Below are positions 10,462 through 21,537 of a stretch of 64,000 nt of DNA, one piece after another (within the stretch, counting starts at the first letter, position 1; every line of letters starts with the position of its first letter). The position numbers and the translations under genes were made by a program. Under the pieces are notes generated by a model, which saw nothing but the letters and a program-made list of their open reading frames with translations, had not been told where the DNA came from and ran no database searches. The stretch spans positions 18,797,774 through 18,861,773 of the forward strand of contig OY744537.1 in assembly GCA_963556195.1 (NCBI GenBank), in the 5' to 3' direction. The DNA is from Sepiola atlantica (lineage: Eukaryota; Mollusca; Cephalopoda; Sepiida; Sepiolidae).

Positions 10462-10947
10462 TATACATAATTCTTTTTATACTCACTAAATATAAAGAGA
10501 ATGTTAATTTCTTCGCCTGATTGATAGAGCTTGACTATCTTTAAGTTTCACAATAAATAAATTCCTGCTTTGTTTCAAATTTAACTTTCTATTAATATTT
10601 TAACCATTGTTAATCTCCCCAAACCACATTTGTATTCAGTTCTCTAAGGGAAGGTGGAAAGGTACTCAGGTATTTTTTTTTTTTGTTGTTATCAAGTAAT
10701 ATTCCTATGGCATTAAGGATTTATAAGAGAGAGAGAGAGAGAGAGGGGGGGGAGGAGGAGGATACAAACTGGATATAGCTGAGACTGTATGGAGTCAGAA
10801 GGGATTAAGTTGGCTCCAGACAACCATTTATAGAGTCATAGAATGTCATAGAATGTCATAGATGGTCACCATCAGACAAAGACCCAAAATATGGGCACTT
10901 AAGTAAAAATAGGTCACTTATTATATTTCTGATTTTTTCAGGGTAAA
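10462..10947. other. AT-rich DNA with (GA)n tract
   Basis: A (GA)n followed by G-rich GGGGGGGGAGGAGGAGG near 10724-10761, then short direct repeats of ATAGAATGTC near 10835-10861. No gene. Confidence 0.6.
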
Positions 10948-10949
10948 AA

Positions 10950-11067
10950 TTCATAGCTTTACATCATGTTGAAACATCGGTTCTCTGTGGATCACTGAAG
11001 TTAAGCAACATTGAACCTGATCACTATTTAGATGGGTGACCATGTGAAAATATCAAGTACTTTAAGT
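10950..11067 (+). pseudogene. 5S rRNA-like pseudogene or 5S-derived SINE head
   Basis: About 118 nt aligns along the whole length of animal 5S rRNA: GTTGAAA, CGGTTCTC, GATCACTGAAGTTAAGCAAC, then TTAGATGGGTGACC and an ATATC..GTACTTTAAG end. The internal control blocks (A-box region GAAGTTAAGCAAC, C-box region GATGGGTGACC) are intact. The rest has mostly C-to-T and G-to-A changes, as in a decayed copy. A single copy with no flanking 5S tandem repeat, so it is a pseudogene or the head of a 5S-derived (SINE3-type) element. No tail identified. Confidence 0.85.
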
Positions 11068-12926
11068 TTAGAAGTTAAGGTGACTGTAAAATCGTTTTAT
11101 ATAATAAAGTCCCTTGGAGAAAAGTATGCATCCACTTCTGCCTTGCAACCCCAACCCTTAGCTATGGATAAATTAGTATTGCAAATTGGACTTTCAATAT
11201 TTGGTAAGGCAACATGTTCAATAGCGCTTACCTGTGTAAGGTGAAATAATCATCTAAACTTAGCATTAGGAAAATAAACTGATATCTTTGTGTTGTGTCG
11301 TTAAGTCTATTTTTGTATTCGGGCTTAGGCAAAACTGTAGGAAACGTGTCTTTGATATCCAATCGGTATAACGTTGTAGAGGAAAGAGGCTGATTACATT
11401 TTTCTCATGTTTTTATTTATCATATATGTGGCAATATTTAAGGATGTGTGAAAATAATGTTTAAAACGGTATTTTCCACCTACAGTTAAAGTAGTGGAAA
11501 ATTCCATTAGAAGTGAACATCTTAAGAATTAAAACTAAGTGTCAAAATATTCGTCCGACAGGAAGTTGCCAGAAAGATGTAGTGGATAAGCTGATCAAAT
11601 CTTCCTCTATTGTTCTGGACCGGCATGTGAGACTGCTTCTCCGATTAACCTATCCATGTACACTGCGACTTGTATGTTATATTCTGAGTTTATACACTTG
11701 CACCAGTCAGGTACAAAGCTGCCGGCCCAGAGATTTCTCCTTGCCACTGCATTTCAACAATACAAATCAAGAGAAGTGAGGCTGAAGATTGCCAATCCCT
11801 CGATTCATTATAAACATATCATGCAGGTATCCATTATTTTTTTGTGACAAATGAAGCCCAGTCAATCAATCAATATAGTAAAGTTGAAACAGATAATACT
11901 TGTTCAAAACCCAGGATTTGAATTAAAACCGCCAGGACCACCAAGCGGATTACAATAACAAAACAAACATGTTTTTTGTTTTTTTTGTTTTTTTTAAGAA
12001 GGATGACGCAATTCTGGTCATCTCTGAAGATAGAATTTTATTCTGAAAGATCTTAGATTAAAGTGAAAAAAAACCCTAATATCTTGCATTAAAAAGGCTT
12101 CTAATTTTCAATTACTTTAATAAACAATACTATATCATAATTATTTCTTTTTTATATTTAACTGTAGATTATTTCCCATACTGTACAGTAACTTCCCCTT
12201 TTTTTCTAGATTTTCTTTTTAATATTGCCGAGACACAAGAACAAAAAAAAACAACAGGTACAATATATACCTTTTTAGCATCTTTGTCAACTAGAATGAA
12301 TTATTTTTTCCCTCATTTTGTGGTAGATTTACAAAAAAAAAAAACTAGATCTTTCTTGCCAGTAAATTACCAATTACCAATGCGAGGAGCGATATTAAAA
12401 AAAAAGTGGATTTCAGGTTTAGAAATCCCATTAACTTTGTTTTTGTTTATAAAATCATTATTTTTATTAAATAAAAAGGCTATAATCTTATTTTTAGTTA
12501 TGAATATGATCTCTTTAAAAATTCTTAGCAATCAACATGATCTCTGTGAATTTCTTAATGTAAACAATATAATTGCCAATTCGAAAAAAAAACCCCCAAA
12601 AAACACATTCATCTATACTATTTTCATTGCCTTGCATGGTAAACGTCTTTTTTGGTCAATTTTTAGTGGTGGATGTAAAGTTGGAAACATACATTATAAC
12701 ATACCTTTTTGGAGCACAAATTAAGATTTCTATCATTTTAAAGAGTCTTCCAGTTCTTCCAATTAATTTTCTTTAATCTTTTATTGCTTTATAACAATTT
12801 TTACAGTTTGTTCATTTGTTACATGTTATGTGTGAACCCAGCAGACGTTCAATATTGTAGCCAGTTATTCTAAAACAATCTACATTTTTAAGCGAACATT
12901 ATTTGACTTTTGAGCTTCAGTAATAA
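11068..12926. other. AT-rich DNA without recognised genes
   Basis: Open frames at 11032-11244, 11513-11779 and 12284-12724 were examined. The last (146 codons) is Lys/Leu/Ile/Phe-rich from A/T runs and lacks any known motif, so none is called. Confidence 0.5.
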
Positions 12927-13020
12927 AAGAACTGGCGCAACATCGGTTAAACGCCAGGCTGCTAAGACGCCAGGCTGCTAAGACGTGATTTCCAAATTCG
13001 ATTCCCGTCTACGAAGACAA
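12927..13020 (+). pseudogene. tRNA-Ser-like sequence with duplicated anticodon arm
   Basis: Has a D-arm-like CTGGCGCAACATCGGTTAA, an anticodon-arm CCAGGCTGCTAAG (loop CTGCTAA reads anticodon GCT, Ser), and a T-arm-like AATTCGATTCCCGTC. The 16-bp block ACGCCAGGCTGCTAAG is present twice in tandem (12951-12966, 12967-12982), so no functional cloverleaf is expected. It may be a tRNA pseudogene or the head of a tRNA-Ser-derived SINE. Confidence 0.65.
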
Positions 13021-13224
13021 AATACATTTTAGATTTATTCTTTTTTTAGATTGTAGTAAAAATAAATGGTCAACATCTTACTTTTTTTAAGAGGATGCAA
13101 AATATTTTTGTTAGATTTATTCCTATATTTAAATCGCAGTAAAAATAAATGGTCGCAAGGATGCAAATCTTTCTTTACATTTCTTCATAATCCAAATCAT
13201 GAGTTTTTGCGAGCAAAGAAATCC

Positions 13225-13490
13225 TATTTCAATCATCATATTCCGTTTAACGTCCATTCGACATGCTGGCAAGTGTTAGATGGCTTTAAGAAATTGACTT
13301 CCAAGCTAACCTATCTCTGACCAGGTCTTTATTTATCCCTCTTTCTCTCAAGTTCATTTTTATCACTTGGCTTTTCTTTGTGAACTGGACCTGCTACCTT
13401 AACTGTTCTACATCGACTAACCCCAAGAACTCTCATCCATTCTTTAAATGTGGCCATACCATCGAAGTTTACTGTTCTGGAGATTTGAAG
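13225..13490 (-). mobile_element. LINE 3' end fragment, family B, copy 1
   Basis: Reverse orientation. Shares with 20390-20690 and 51084-51720 the sequence GACATGCTGGCAAGTGTTAGA-like, CTATCTCTGACCAGGTCTTT, CTACATCGACTAACCC and CTCTCATCCATTCTTTAAATG. By comparison with the 51-kb copy this is the extreme C-terminus and 3' UTR of a LINE ORF2. Broken by divergence. Confidence 0.8.
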
Positions 13491-14292
13491 TAGAAAAGAA
13501 CTGGTTGCTGAAAATTTCAATCCCAACACAGACAAAACGTAAACATGCAAAACATTATCTCCTGATTTCATAACAAGAAAAAAAAAAAGCAATATCTTCC
13601 ACGTTTGCATTACATATCTTTTTTTTTTTCTATTTTAATAGTTTTATTTATATATATGAAAATGTATGTAGACATAATGGTCTTCTGTCTTATTTTCTCC
13701 TTGAATTCATTCGCAGGCGTTTTCTTTTATTTTGTAATTCATATTGTTCGTTTCTTGTAATTTTTTTGCCATGGGTCTTGGCCACAGACGAAACGAAAGA
13801 GGAAGAGAGCTAACATATCATTCTGACAGCTTTATTATGCCAAAAGACTAGAGTACTTACCAACACTCCCAATTTAAAATATCTTTAGAAATAAACAACA
13901 ATTTAATCTTACTAGATAAAAAGCAGAACCTCCTGAAGGTGCAGTTTTAAAAAAAATAAATTAAAAAAATATTTGAATAACTTTCAAAAACAGGAATCTG
14001 ATATGTTCTATATTTTCTGTGAGGAAGTCTGAGTGATACTGATAGTTCAATCAATAGCAGACGTGGTGGGGAGTCGGAGTCAGAATTTATGTAGGAGTTG
14101 TTGTTGTTGTTGTTGTTGTTGTTTTCTTTTAAACATAGTCACATTTCTTTGAGCTAACTTCCTAATTTAAATGTGGGGAGTCGAGAATTGACATTGTTTA
14201 CAGATATCGGTGTCGAGATTATCTATGGAGCATTTATATAATACAGAATCTGTCTATGCAAAATACAGGTATCCTTTATAAAGCAACGGTTA
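13491..14292. other. AT-rich DNA with (GTT)n and degenerate GGAGTCGGAGTC repeat
   Basis: A (GTT)8-like tract near 14097-14122. GGGGAGTCGGAGTCAG near 14069 resembles pieces at 18488-18540, 20310-20385 and 36310-36475. No gene recognised. Confidence 0.5.
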
Positions 14293-14300
14293 CTCTAAAA
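14293..14300. repeat. 8-bp TSD of hAT element (left)
   Basis: CTCTAAAA, identical to 14891-14898. Confidence 0.9.
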
Positions 14301-14890
14301 CAGGGGCGGGCAACCTTTTCAGAGTGAGGGCCAGATGAGACTTTTGGAAGGAGATCGCGGGCCGGAGTGAAAAACGAAATCTCAGAATTACTATATTTTG
14401 TTTACATGAATAAATTGTACAAAAATTGCATTGAACACTCTACAAATCTGATATTTTTTTCTCAAGAGACTTCTGTATGTGATGTTATAAAAGGCGCCGA
14501 CGAAGAGCCATTTTGGAATCATAAAAAATAATGACGGGGGAAGTAGCGAGTTGATCCAGCATTCGTTTTGACACACCTCGCATAGGTTCTATGTTTCATG
14601 GCCTTTCCTCATCTCACGTTTCCTCTTTGCCTCCCTCTTTCTCTTTTTCTATTTTTCTATTTTTATCTCTTAATAGTTAAAGAAAAATGAAATATACATG
14701 TATCATCGCTCGCTGATATTCATACATTTTTATCCCACTGTAAATCTTAATTGAAACCTACTTTTACGTCTATGTCACAAAATGATGTGAGTTTTACTGG
14801 GAGGTCTGCAGGGCCGGATTGCAATAATAAAGCATAGCAGGGTGGCGGGCCGGATGCTAAGCTTTTGCGGGCCGGAGGTTGCTGCCCCTG
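14301..14890. mobile_element. Non-autonomous hAT transposon, 590 bp
   Basis: Starts CAGGGGCGGGCAACCTTTT and ends AGGTTGCTGCCCCTG: imperfect terminal inverted repeats beginning CAGGGGC, with perfect 8-bp TSDs. CAG...CTG ends and 8-bp TSDs are the hAT signature. Inside each end is a G-rich block with GCGGGCCGG. No transposase ORF remains (the 61-codon minus frame at 14391-14576 is not recognisable), so it is a deletion derivative moved in trans. Confidence 0.9.
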
Positions 14891-14898
14891 CTCTAAAA
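14891..14898. repeat. 8-bp TSD of hAT element (right)
   Basis: CTCTAAAA. Confidence 0.9.
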
Positions 14899-14974
14899 TA
14901 TAGCATTGGATTTTAAATCAAAGCTCAAATTACATCAAAATATTTCAAGAATAACTTCCCAGTATTCATTTCAT

Positions 14975-15515
14975 GGTGAATGTGTACGAGTATGGTACCT
15001 TAAATCTTCGTCTGCAGGGCGGAGATCACGTGATATTAGTAGCACCGTTTTTATGTTCCTTACAAAAAAAGGACCGGGCCATAGGGAAACATAGTTTAAT
15101 GGCAGAGAAGCAGTATTTTGAGCGATAGTAAATCATATTTGCCAACATGGATATATCAAGCATGAGTAAAATTTGGGTTTCCCATAATGAAGCGAAAACC
15201 TTTTTAAAGGAACAAAATATTCTTAGAAGTGAAAGATTCTTTGTATGTTTGTAAATATATTTATTCAATTTTGACACTGAAAAGGAAAAAAAAATCACAT
15301 TTGTTACAATTTTCATTTCAAAACCTTTCTGTTTATTTTCTTTAATTAATTGTTTTGTGACAATCACTTGTTTGTTTGTATTTCAACGATTTCAATTTCA
15401 GAAAACGAACAGCCCGGTATGTTTTGAGTCGTGACATACAAACGGTGCTACTAATATCACGTGATCTCCGTCTTGCAGACGAAGATTTAGGGTACCATAC
15501 TCGTACACATTCACC
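14975..15515. mobile_element. Foldback MITE, GGTGAATG ends, 8-bp TSD
   Basis: Terminal inverted repeats of about 83 bp (14975-15057 and 15434-15515) begin GGTGAATGTGTACGAGTATG and contain GGAGATCACGTGATATTAG. Flanks are perfect 8-bp TSDs CATTTCAT at 14967-14974 and 15516-15523. Interior is AT-rich without transposase. Ends do not match the hAT element next door. Superfamily uncertain (8-bp TSD fits hAT, P or Merlin types). Confidence 0.9.
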
Positions 15516-15625
15516 CATTTCATTAGTAGTTTTATAATAATTTTAATAAAAACATACAGGTAAACGGCTACTGAAACGTAATCATATGAGTGCATTGGTG
15601 CATCTATTCACCATATTTTATTATG

Positions 15626-17092
15626 CACTAACTGTACCTAACCGGTGTTGCCCGGGAGTCTTTTTAATTTAATTTTTGCTTCGCTTTTTCCTTTTAACTG
15701 TGGCTTTTGTTTCATTTACTTTTCATAACACAAGGAAAAGCAAACGAAAAAAAAAAAAACCTGCTTAGTTATATAATCCACCTTTTAATGTTTTCGAATT
15801 TTCCCCCAATCAAATTGACTATAAAATAATATAATTTAGTTACGAAATTAAATCCACCAGAATGCCTTTCCCTTTCTTCATAGAAAAGGCATACATTTTA
15901 TTCTTAATTTTATGCAAAAAAGTGAAAAAAAAATTATTTTGTGATCCATTAGAAAGTTGTCAAAAAATGTAACTGTTGAAATTCCCCCCCCCCCCCAAAA
16001 AAAAGAAAGCAATATTAATAATCATGTCAAATTTTTTTAAAAAGAAGGGAAAGGAATTAAAGTTTGTAAACGCAATGAAATAGCTAAACAAATAATAGAG
16101 CGTTTTTTTTTTTACACCCATTAATATTGAATGTTTTCCTATTTTTCCTTTAAATGAATAATGTCAAGAAAATTTTATTCCCAATCACAATGTGTGTTTG
16201 TTTTGTTTTGAAGTAAATGAACAATGTCTATATTAATGAAATAACAAAATAAAGTTAACGTTTTATTTGTGTGTGCGTTTTCCTCTTAAATAAATGGCAC
16301 TGCGAAGTACATATAAATGATTTGACATCCTATTGAAAATTGTGCATCAGTAAAGGTGAAAAGTTCGAAGTGAATGGATAATCTAAGTAATTTGTTAAGA
16401 TGATGTTTTAATCTCTATTCCAAAAATTATATTAAATTCAGAAAAAACTCTCCATTAGACAGTTTAAAGACTTCCAAGCCAGAAGTGTCAAAAATGAAGT
16501 AACTTATTTTCGAAGGAAAACACACACAAGCATAATTTAAATCTAGCCAGAACTGAAATATGCCTTTCGTTATTTGTGAGATGTAATTGCAAATTGTTTA
16601 CAAATGTCTTCTTTTTACGCTTCCATGTTTTTTTTATCTATTTTTATTTACACTATTTCATTCTGTTATTCATAACTTTTTTATTCGTTTTATCTTTACC
16701 TAACATTAATATTTTTTTTTAGAATTTCGACAAGGTATCGTTAACCTTTTGATTCAACAGTTTAAATGCTTCCTAATGTAGGAATGTCACAAAGTAATTC
16801 GTTTTTGCTGCACCTTTTCAAGAGATTAAAATTAATACCGTTATTATAAAATAAAAAAATGAATGGCATTCTGGTAGATCCAATTTCGAAATTAATTTTT
16901 ACAAATAGTTTGATTGGGGAAATTCCAAGGCATTCAAAGGTGGATTATATAACTAAGCACTTTTTTCCTTCTTTTTTTTTTGTGTTAATTAGGAAAAAAT
17001 AAATTAAACTAAAGTCTTAGTTAAAAGAAAAGAGCGAAATAAAAATGAAATTAAAAAAACTCCCGAGCAACACCGGTTATATACAGCTAGTG
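15626..17092. mobile_element. 1.47-kb imperfect palindrome with Helitron-like ends
   Basis: Left arm from 15626 (CACTAACTGTACCTAACCGG) and right arm ending 17092 (CCGGTTATATACAGCTAGTG) are inverted copies of one element. Matching inner blocks include CTTAGTTATATAATCCACC, ACCAGAATGCC and CAGTTTAAATGCTTCC-type sequence, so similarity extends at least 300 bp inward on each side. Both outer ends have CCGG...CCGG hairpins about 10 nt before CTAG (TTAG on the left), followed by T. Could be two head-to-head insertions or one inverted duplication. No ORF. Confidence 0.7.
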
Positions 17093-17602
17093 ATGAATAC
17101 ATGAATCACTTTTACTTATCTAGCGGTGAGATATGGGCAGCCATTTGCAATTTTCTTCATTTGTAACAAACGCAGCGATGTGATTGGATCATCATCAATG
17201 CTCATTAGCCAATGAAAATTAGTAGTTTTATATGAAGTTTCTCTTACTAACGGAAATATGTGGCCGGATGTAGTATGAGATCGATAAAATCGATTGGAAT
17301 TTCCTTGCTTTTAGGTAAAGAACAGAGACTAAAAATTATTGTAATTCATTGGCTAGGCAGAATTAAATATCAATTTGTTAGATGCAATTCTATAGTAGTC
17401 TAACTTTGAGAATTCAACTGATTTCTCTTTATACAGTAGATATTTTATCATCTGAAAAAAAAAAGACTGAAATGAAAAGAAGGCAATAAATGTTACTGAC
17501 AAATTGGTGTTGAGCAAATCGGTAGTCATTCAAAAAATATAAGAAAAAAATAAGGAAAAACATTTTAAGACCTTTTTCTAAAAATCCACTCACTCACTCA
17601 CA

Positions 17603-17648
<46 letters not shown>

Positions 17649-18822
17649 AAAAAAAAAAAATTGGCAAGTACTTTTTTAAAGACTTGTGGACAGAATTAGA
17701 CCAAACGACTAAATATTTTCTAATTACCCAAAACGAATCAACTATCCACCCCTATAAAACCTCCACACCTTCAAATACATTTGTGTACTCAAGACGTTTT
17801 GTTCAAAAAAAGAACACTGATGAAAATAGTTTTTAAATAATGAAATTTTCATGAATCAAATGAACGCCTAAAAGAAAAACGAAAGATAAAGAAAACCTCT
17901 AAGTATAATTTGAATAATTTTATTATTTTTTTTAATTTGTTGAGCGTATGATACTATTAATTAACTAAAGTTTATCCAAGACAATGATAGGAGAATAAGT
18001 GAGTCTCACATGATGACAAGATAGGAGTGAAGAGTTCATTCCAATATCCGACTGATGCGGTGAAGTCAAGCTTAGGTGTTAAAAAGAAGATTGTGATTGG
18101 CTGAAGATGTAGCAATGTGATAAGGTACGTCGGGCAGAACAAAGTAAAAGAATAAAAAATAAATACAATCTGGTTTCTTAAAGGCGCAAGAAGTAACCAG
18201 AATTCCCAGTTTCTCAAAATACTTAAAAGAACAATCCAGAAGATTGTAAGAAACCTTCGATATACAGGATTCGATTTTGTAACTTTAGAAGAGTCTCTGG
18301 TTGGATTGTCTCAGAGTTATGACAGCAACTGTTGTGTACATACTAAAGAACACAGACTAGGTGGCGGGGGGGGGGGTAGAAGTGGTTTATGGGAAACGCC
18401 CCCCCCCCCTCCGAGAGATTTTAACTAACAGATATGCCTCATACCACAAACTGAGCTAGTAATCAAAATAACTTGATTGCTTTAAGAGTTGGAGTCAGAC
18501 CATTGAAAATTTCAGGAATCGGAATCAGACTCCACATGTCTGCTAGTCGTAAAAATGTAACCAGGTCATAGAGGCACTGCATAGTGCATATCCATCATTC
18601 AGCATTTCAAAGTCTAGCAATGGTCATCCTTCTCAATGCCATGCCGTCTGACGGCTTCTAAACAATTTTCTAAACAATTTTTTTTTTTTCTAAACAATTT
18701 CGGCAAATAATAGAAAGAATACGCACAATACAAGATAATACAAGAATCCATAAATCAATGGGTCACTTTAGCTTTGAAACAATCTTTTTTTTCTTTTCGG
18801 ATAAACGTTGACCAAAAAATTA
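17093..18822. other. AT-rich DNA with (CT)n, G and C runs
   Basis: (CT)n then (CA)n at about 17604-17647, a poly-G run at 18365-18376 and a poly-C run near 18401-18410. The GGAGTCAGACC / GGAATCAGACTCC motif at 18491-18535 belongs to the degenerate GGAGTCGGAGTC family. The 81-codon frame at 17972-18217 is not recognisable. Confidence 0.5.
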
Positions 18823-19404
18823 GGTGCTTCTGTATTATTGGGGACAAATGAAATTTTAATCTTTAATTTAGAAGAGTCAGTTGAAAGGAGAGATAATTCA
18901 AAGTGTTTTTTTTTTTTGGGGGGGGGGGGGGTTGTAACCATAAACCATAAGGAAAATCCAGAGAATTAGTGAGAAAATAAATTTTAAAAAGGGTACTTAT
19001 GTAGTTTACGGACCGGGCTGAAATAATAGGGTTATAATTTAGAAAGCCATTCTTAACATGGGGAGGTGATGGGGGGGGGGGGGGTAACTATTTTCACCTA
19101 GCAATTTAATAAACAAAGGATACCGTAAGAATTGAATTTAACTTGAAAATCCTATCTAAAAAAACAGCCTGGTTCGTAAACTGCATAAGCACCAGAAAAA
19201 AAAAGATACGTAAAAGGAGTATTTATCAATCAATCAATCAATCAATCACAACGCTCGGTGCTATTCGGCACTGACTTTTTAATACAAAATCAAATACAGC
19301 TTCAGAGGATACGTTGAGAAAACAATTTTAATTATCTCCCCTTTCAACTGACTCTTCTAAAATAAAAATGAAATTTCATCTGTCCCCAATAATACAGAAG
19401 CATT
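18823..19404. mobile_element. Foldback MITE (outer element of a nest)
   Basis: Inverted repeats of about 80 bp: left 18823-18900 begins GGTGCTTCTGTATTATTGGG, right 19327-19404 ends CCCAATAATACAGAAGCATT. Both contain GAAGAGTCAGTTGAAAGG or its complement. Flanks AAAAATTA and AAAAATAA match 7 of 8, a likely decayed 8-bp TSD. A second MITE sits inside. No transposase. Confidence 0.85.
18992..19193. mobile_element. Foldback MITE (inner, nested)
   Basis: 202-bp element with ends GGTACTTATGTAGTTTACGG and CGTAAACTGCATAAGCACC, the same terminal family as the element at 38095-38934. It lies wholly inside the outer MITE, so it inserted later. Flanking TSDs are not clear. A poly-G tract is present at about 19071-19084. 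Confidence 0.8.
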
Positions 19405-20385
19405 AAAAATAATGTCAAATGACAGATCAATTTTCATTGATGTTGTTTTTTTTCTTTTTCATAATCTATGAAATCATCTCTGCACAGAATCCTTTTCTTT
19501 AAATTACTCTTAGTTAAAAAAACTTTTGTAAAAAAAAAAAAAAAATGTTAATTTAAAATCCTTTATTTGTTTAATTATTCTTAATATAACATTTTTAAAA
19601 ATTCCATAAAAATTGTTTGTAAATAAAAATGTTTAAAAAGTTTCTTTTGTTTAATAATAATAATATTATTTAAATAAATATTCTAAATAACATATGTTAC
19701 TTTAAAGTCACTTCAAATAATTATTAAAATAAATTTCTTCAGTATTTTGTTAACAAAACTAAAAATAGAATACAAAAAAAAAAAAACAGAAAAAAAAAAG
19801 TTGTCAAAGTAAAAATTAATCTTTGATTTAGCTCAAATGTTCTGGTGTGTATTCTTCCTATAATCTGTTTTGGCATATCTAATTTCATTCATGACTCTTG
19901 GGTTGACCCGTGGCATATGGTTTTCAGGCATTTGTCAAATGTGCCGCGAGACAGGATAAAACACGTAACTGAATGATAGAAATAAATTTGAAATGCAACT
20001 TTTATAATCAGTCACTCGGCATCCTTCTTGTTGCATGTGTGTTGCAAGTTTTGTTGCATCCTCATCTTGAGTCAGGTTTCTCGGGTCGCCTACCTTGAAG
20101 TTTTGAAGAACCTAGGCGAAAGATGTGGCGTGGGATTTGATGATTAATCAGTAGAGACTAACTAGGTAGTGAGTGGAGGTGGGAGTTACAATCAGATGAC
20201 TGGGACTAAGAAATAAAGACTTCAGAAAAGAAACAAAAAACTCTACAACTTTTCAGTTGGTATATTTAGTACCATACAAGTGTTGTTATAAGCAGGACTG
20301 TGGCGTTGGATTTAAGGAGCCAGGTCTTCAAATTTCTGGAATCATAGTCGAGCATTTCGGCTACTGAATCCACAGCCTTGGTTTC
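19405..20385. other. AT-rich DNA without recognised genes
   Basis: Several A-runs and one degenerate GGCGTTGGATTTAAGGAGCC segment near 20300 related to the GGAGTCGGAGTC family. Nothing coding recognised. Confidence 0.5.
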
Positions 20386-20695
20386 ATCATCATCATATTC
20401 GTGTTAACATCTGTTTTACATGCTGGCATATGCTAGACGGCTTTTAGAAATTGACTTTCAAACCAACCCATCTCTGACCAGGTCTTTATTTATTCCCCCT
20501 TTCTCTCAAATCCATCCTTATGACTTCCTGTCATATTTTCCTTGACTTTCCGCTACCAACTATTCTACATCTACTAACCCAAACACTCTCATCCATTTTT
20601 TTTAATGTGACTATACCAACAGTCTGTTCTGCACACATCTCCCTGTATTGTCCAGATTTAATCTTCCCCTGGGGTCATCAGATTTAAGCAAATCT
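20386..20695 (-). mobile_element. LINE 3' end fragment, family B, copy 2
   Basis: Begins on the plus strand with (CAT)n, then GTTAACATCTGTTTTACATG and CTCTGACCAGGTCTTTATTT, and ends near TCTTCCCCTGGGGTCATCAG. Collinear with the LINE fragment at 51084-51430. The (ATG)n tail at the element's 3' end (minus-strand sense) is shared by all three copies. Confidence 0.85.
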
Positions 20696-20966
20696 TATTT
20701 TCGAAGAATAAAGTCATGATAAGTATAAAAAAAAAAAAAAAAAATTTTTTTAAAGCACATGTTAGCCTTTTATTTTTTCATCTATATAATAAAAATGGCT
20801 TAAATGTGTATTGTGAAAATCCCAATAGCTAAACATCCAGCCAATTTCTTTTCTTTTAAATTGTAAGAATTAATATTTTAGTAAAACATATATACAACAT
20901 TAAGGTTTTAAAAATGTATAAGATGGTACATCATGACAAAAATAAATAAATAAAATAAAAAAATAA

Positions 20967-21016
<50 letters not shown>

Positions 21017-21440
21017 ATGACCGTCGCATGAAGCCGGCCATATTGTACACAAAGACGCAATTTATTTCCTATTTTAAGATACCCAAATAGTATACACTAG
21101 AAAATATGTTTGTCCGGTGCATATATAATGGCCGACACACATGGTTAATATCTTTCGCTATTCCCCCTCCTCAGATAGTAGTGAGCATAGTTTGTAAATA
21201 ACTATCTTGTAATCTTGTGTTTTCTTGCATTATTTGGACTACAGTTCTCATCTTGGATGTTATTCTCACAACGTTTCAGCTGATGTAATGTCCGATCTAT
21301 TTCAGGTGTATCTTGTTGAACTCAGAACTCTGTACAAAATGTCAAACGAAACCTTTTTATTTACTCCACGGGGGTAGTTTGCTCTTTTTTCGTTAGCCAA
21401 GAACGGGTAGAAGTCTGAAGTAATTCAAGATTGTATTCTT
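20696..21440. other. AT-rich DNA with (TA)n
   Basis: (AAAT)n-like then (TA)n at about 20970-21014. A CATATATAATGG...segment follows. No gene. Confidence 0.6.
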
Positions 21441-21446
21441 AGTATC

Positions 21447-21537
21447 GCCTGTACTGAGAATTGAACCTTTAACCTTCAGATGACTTTACTAGAATTAAAA
21501 ATTACTTAGCACTTTTATCTGTTGCGCCATGGGTCTT
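21447..21537 (-). pseudogene. tRNA-Arg-like pseudogene or SINE head
   Basis: Minus strand begins GACCCATGGCGCAACAGATA, resembling the 5' half of tRNA-Arg (D-arm GGCGCAA-GGATAA), and ends with the B-box-like AAAGGTTCAATTCTCAG. About 20 bp of AT-rich sequence is inserted in the anticodon region. Not expected to fold as a tRNA. Confidence 0.5.

Noticed and set aside
12284..12724. 146-codon plus frame
   Set aside because: AT-driven Lys/Phe/Ile composition, no motif, no neighbouring gene structure.
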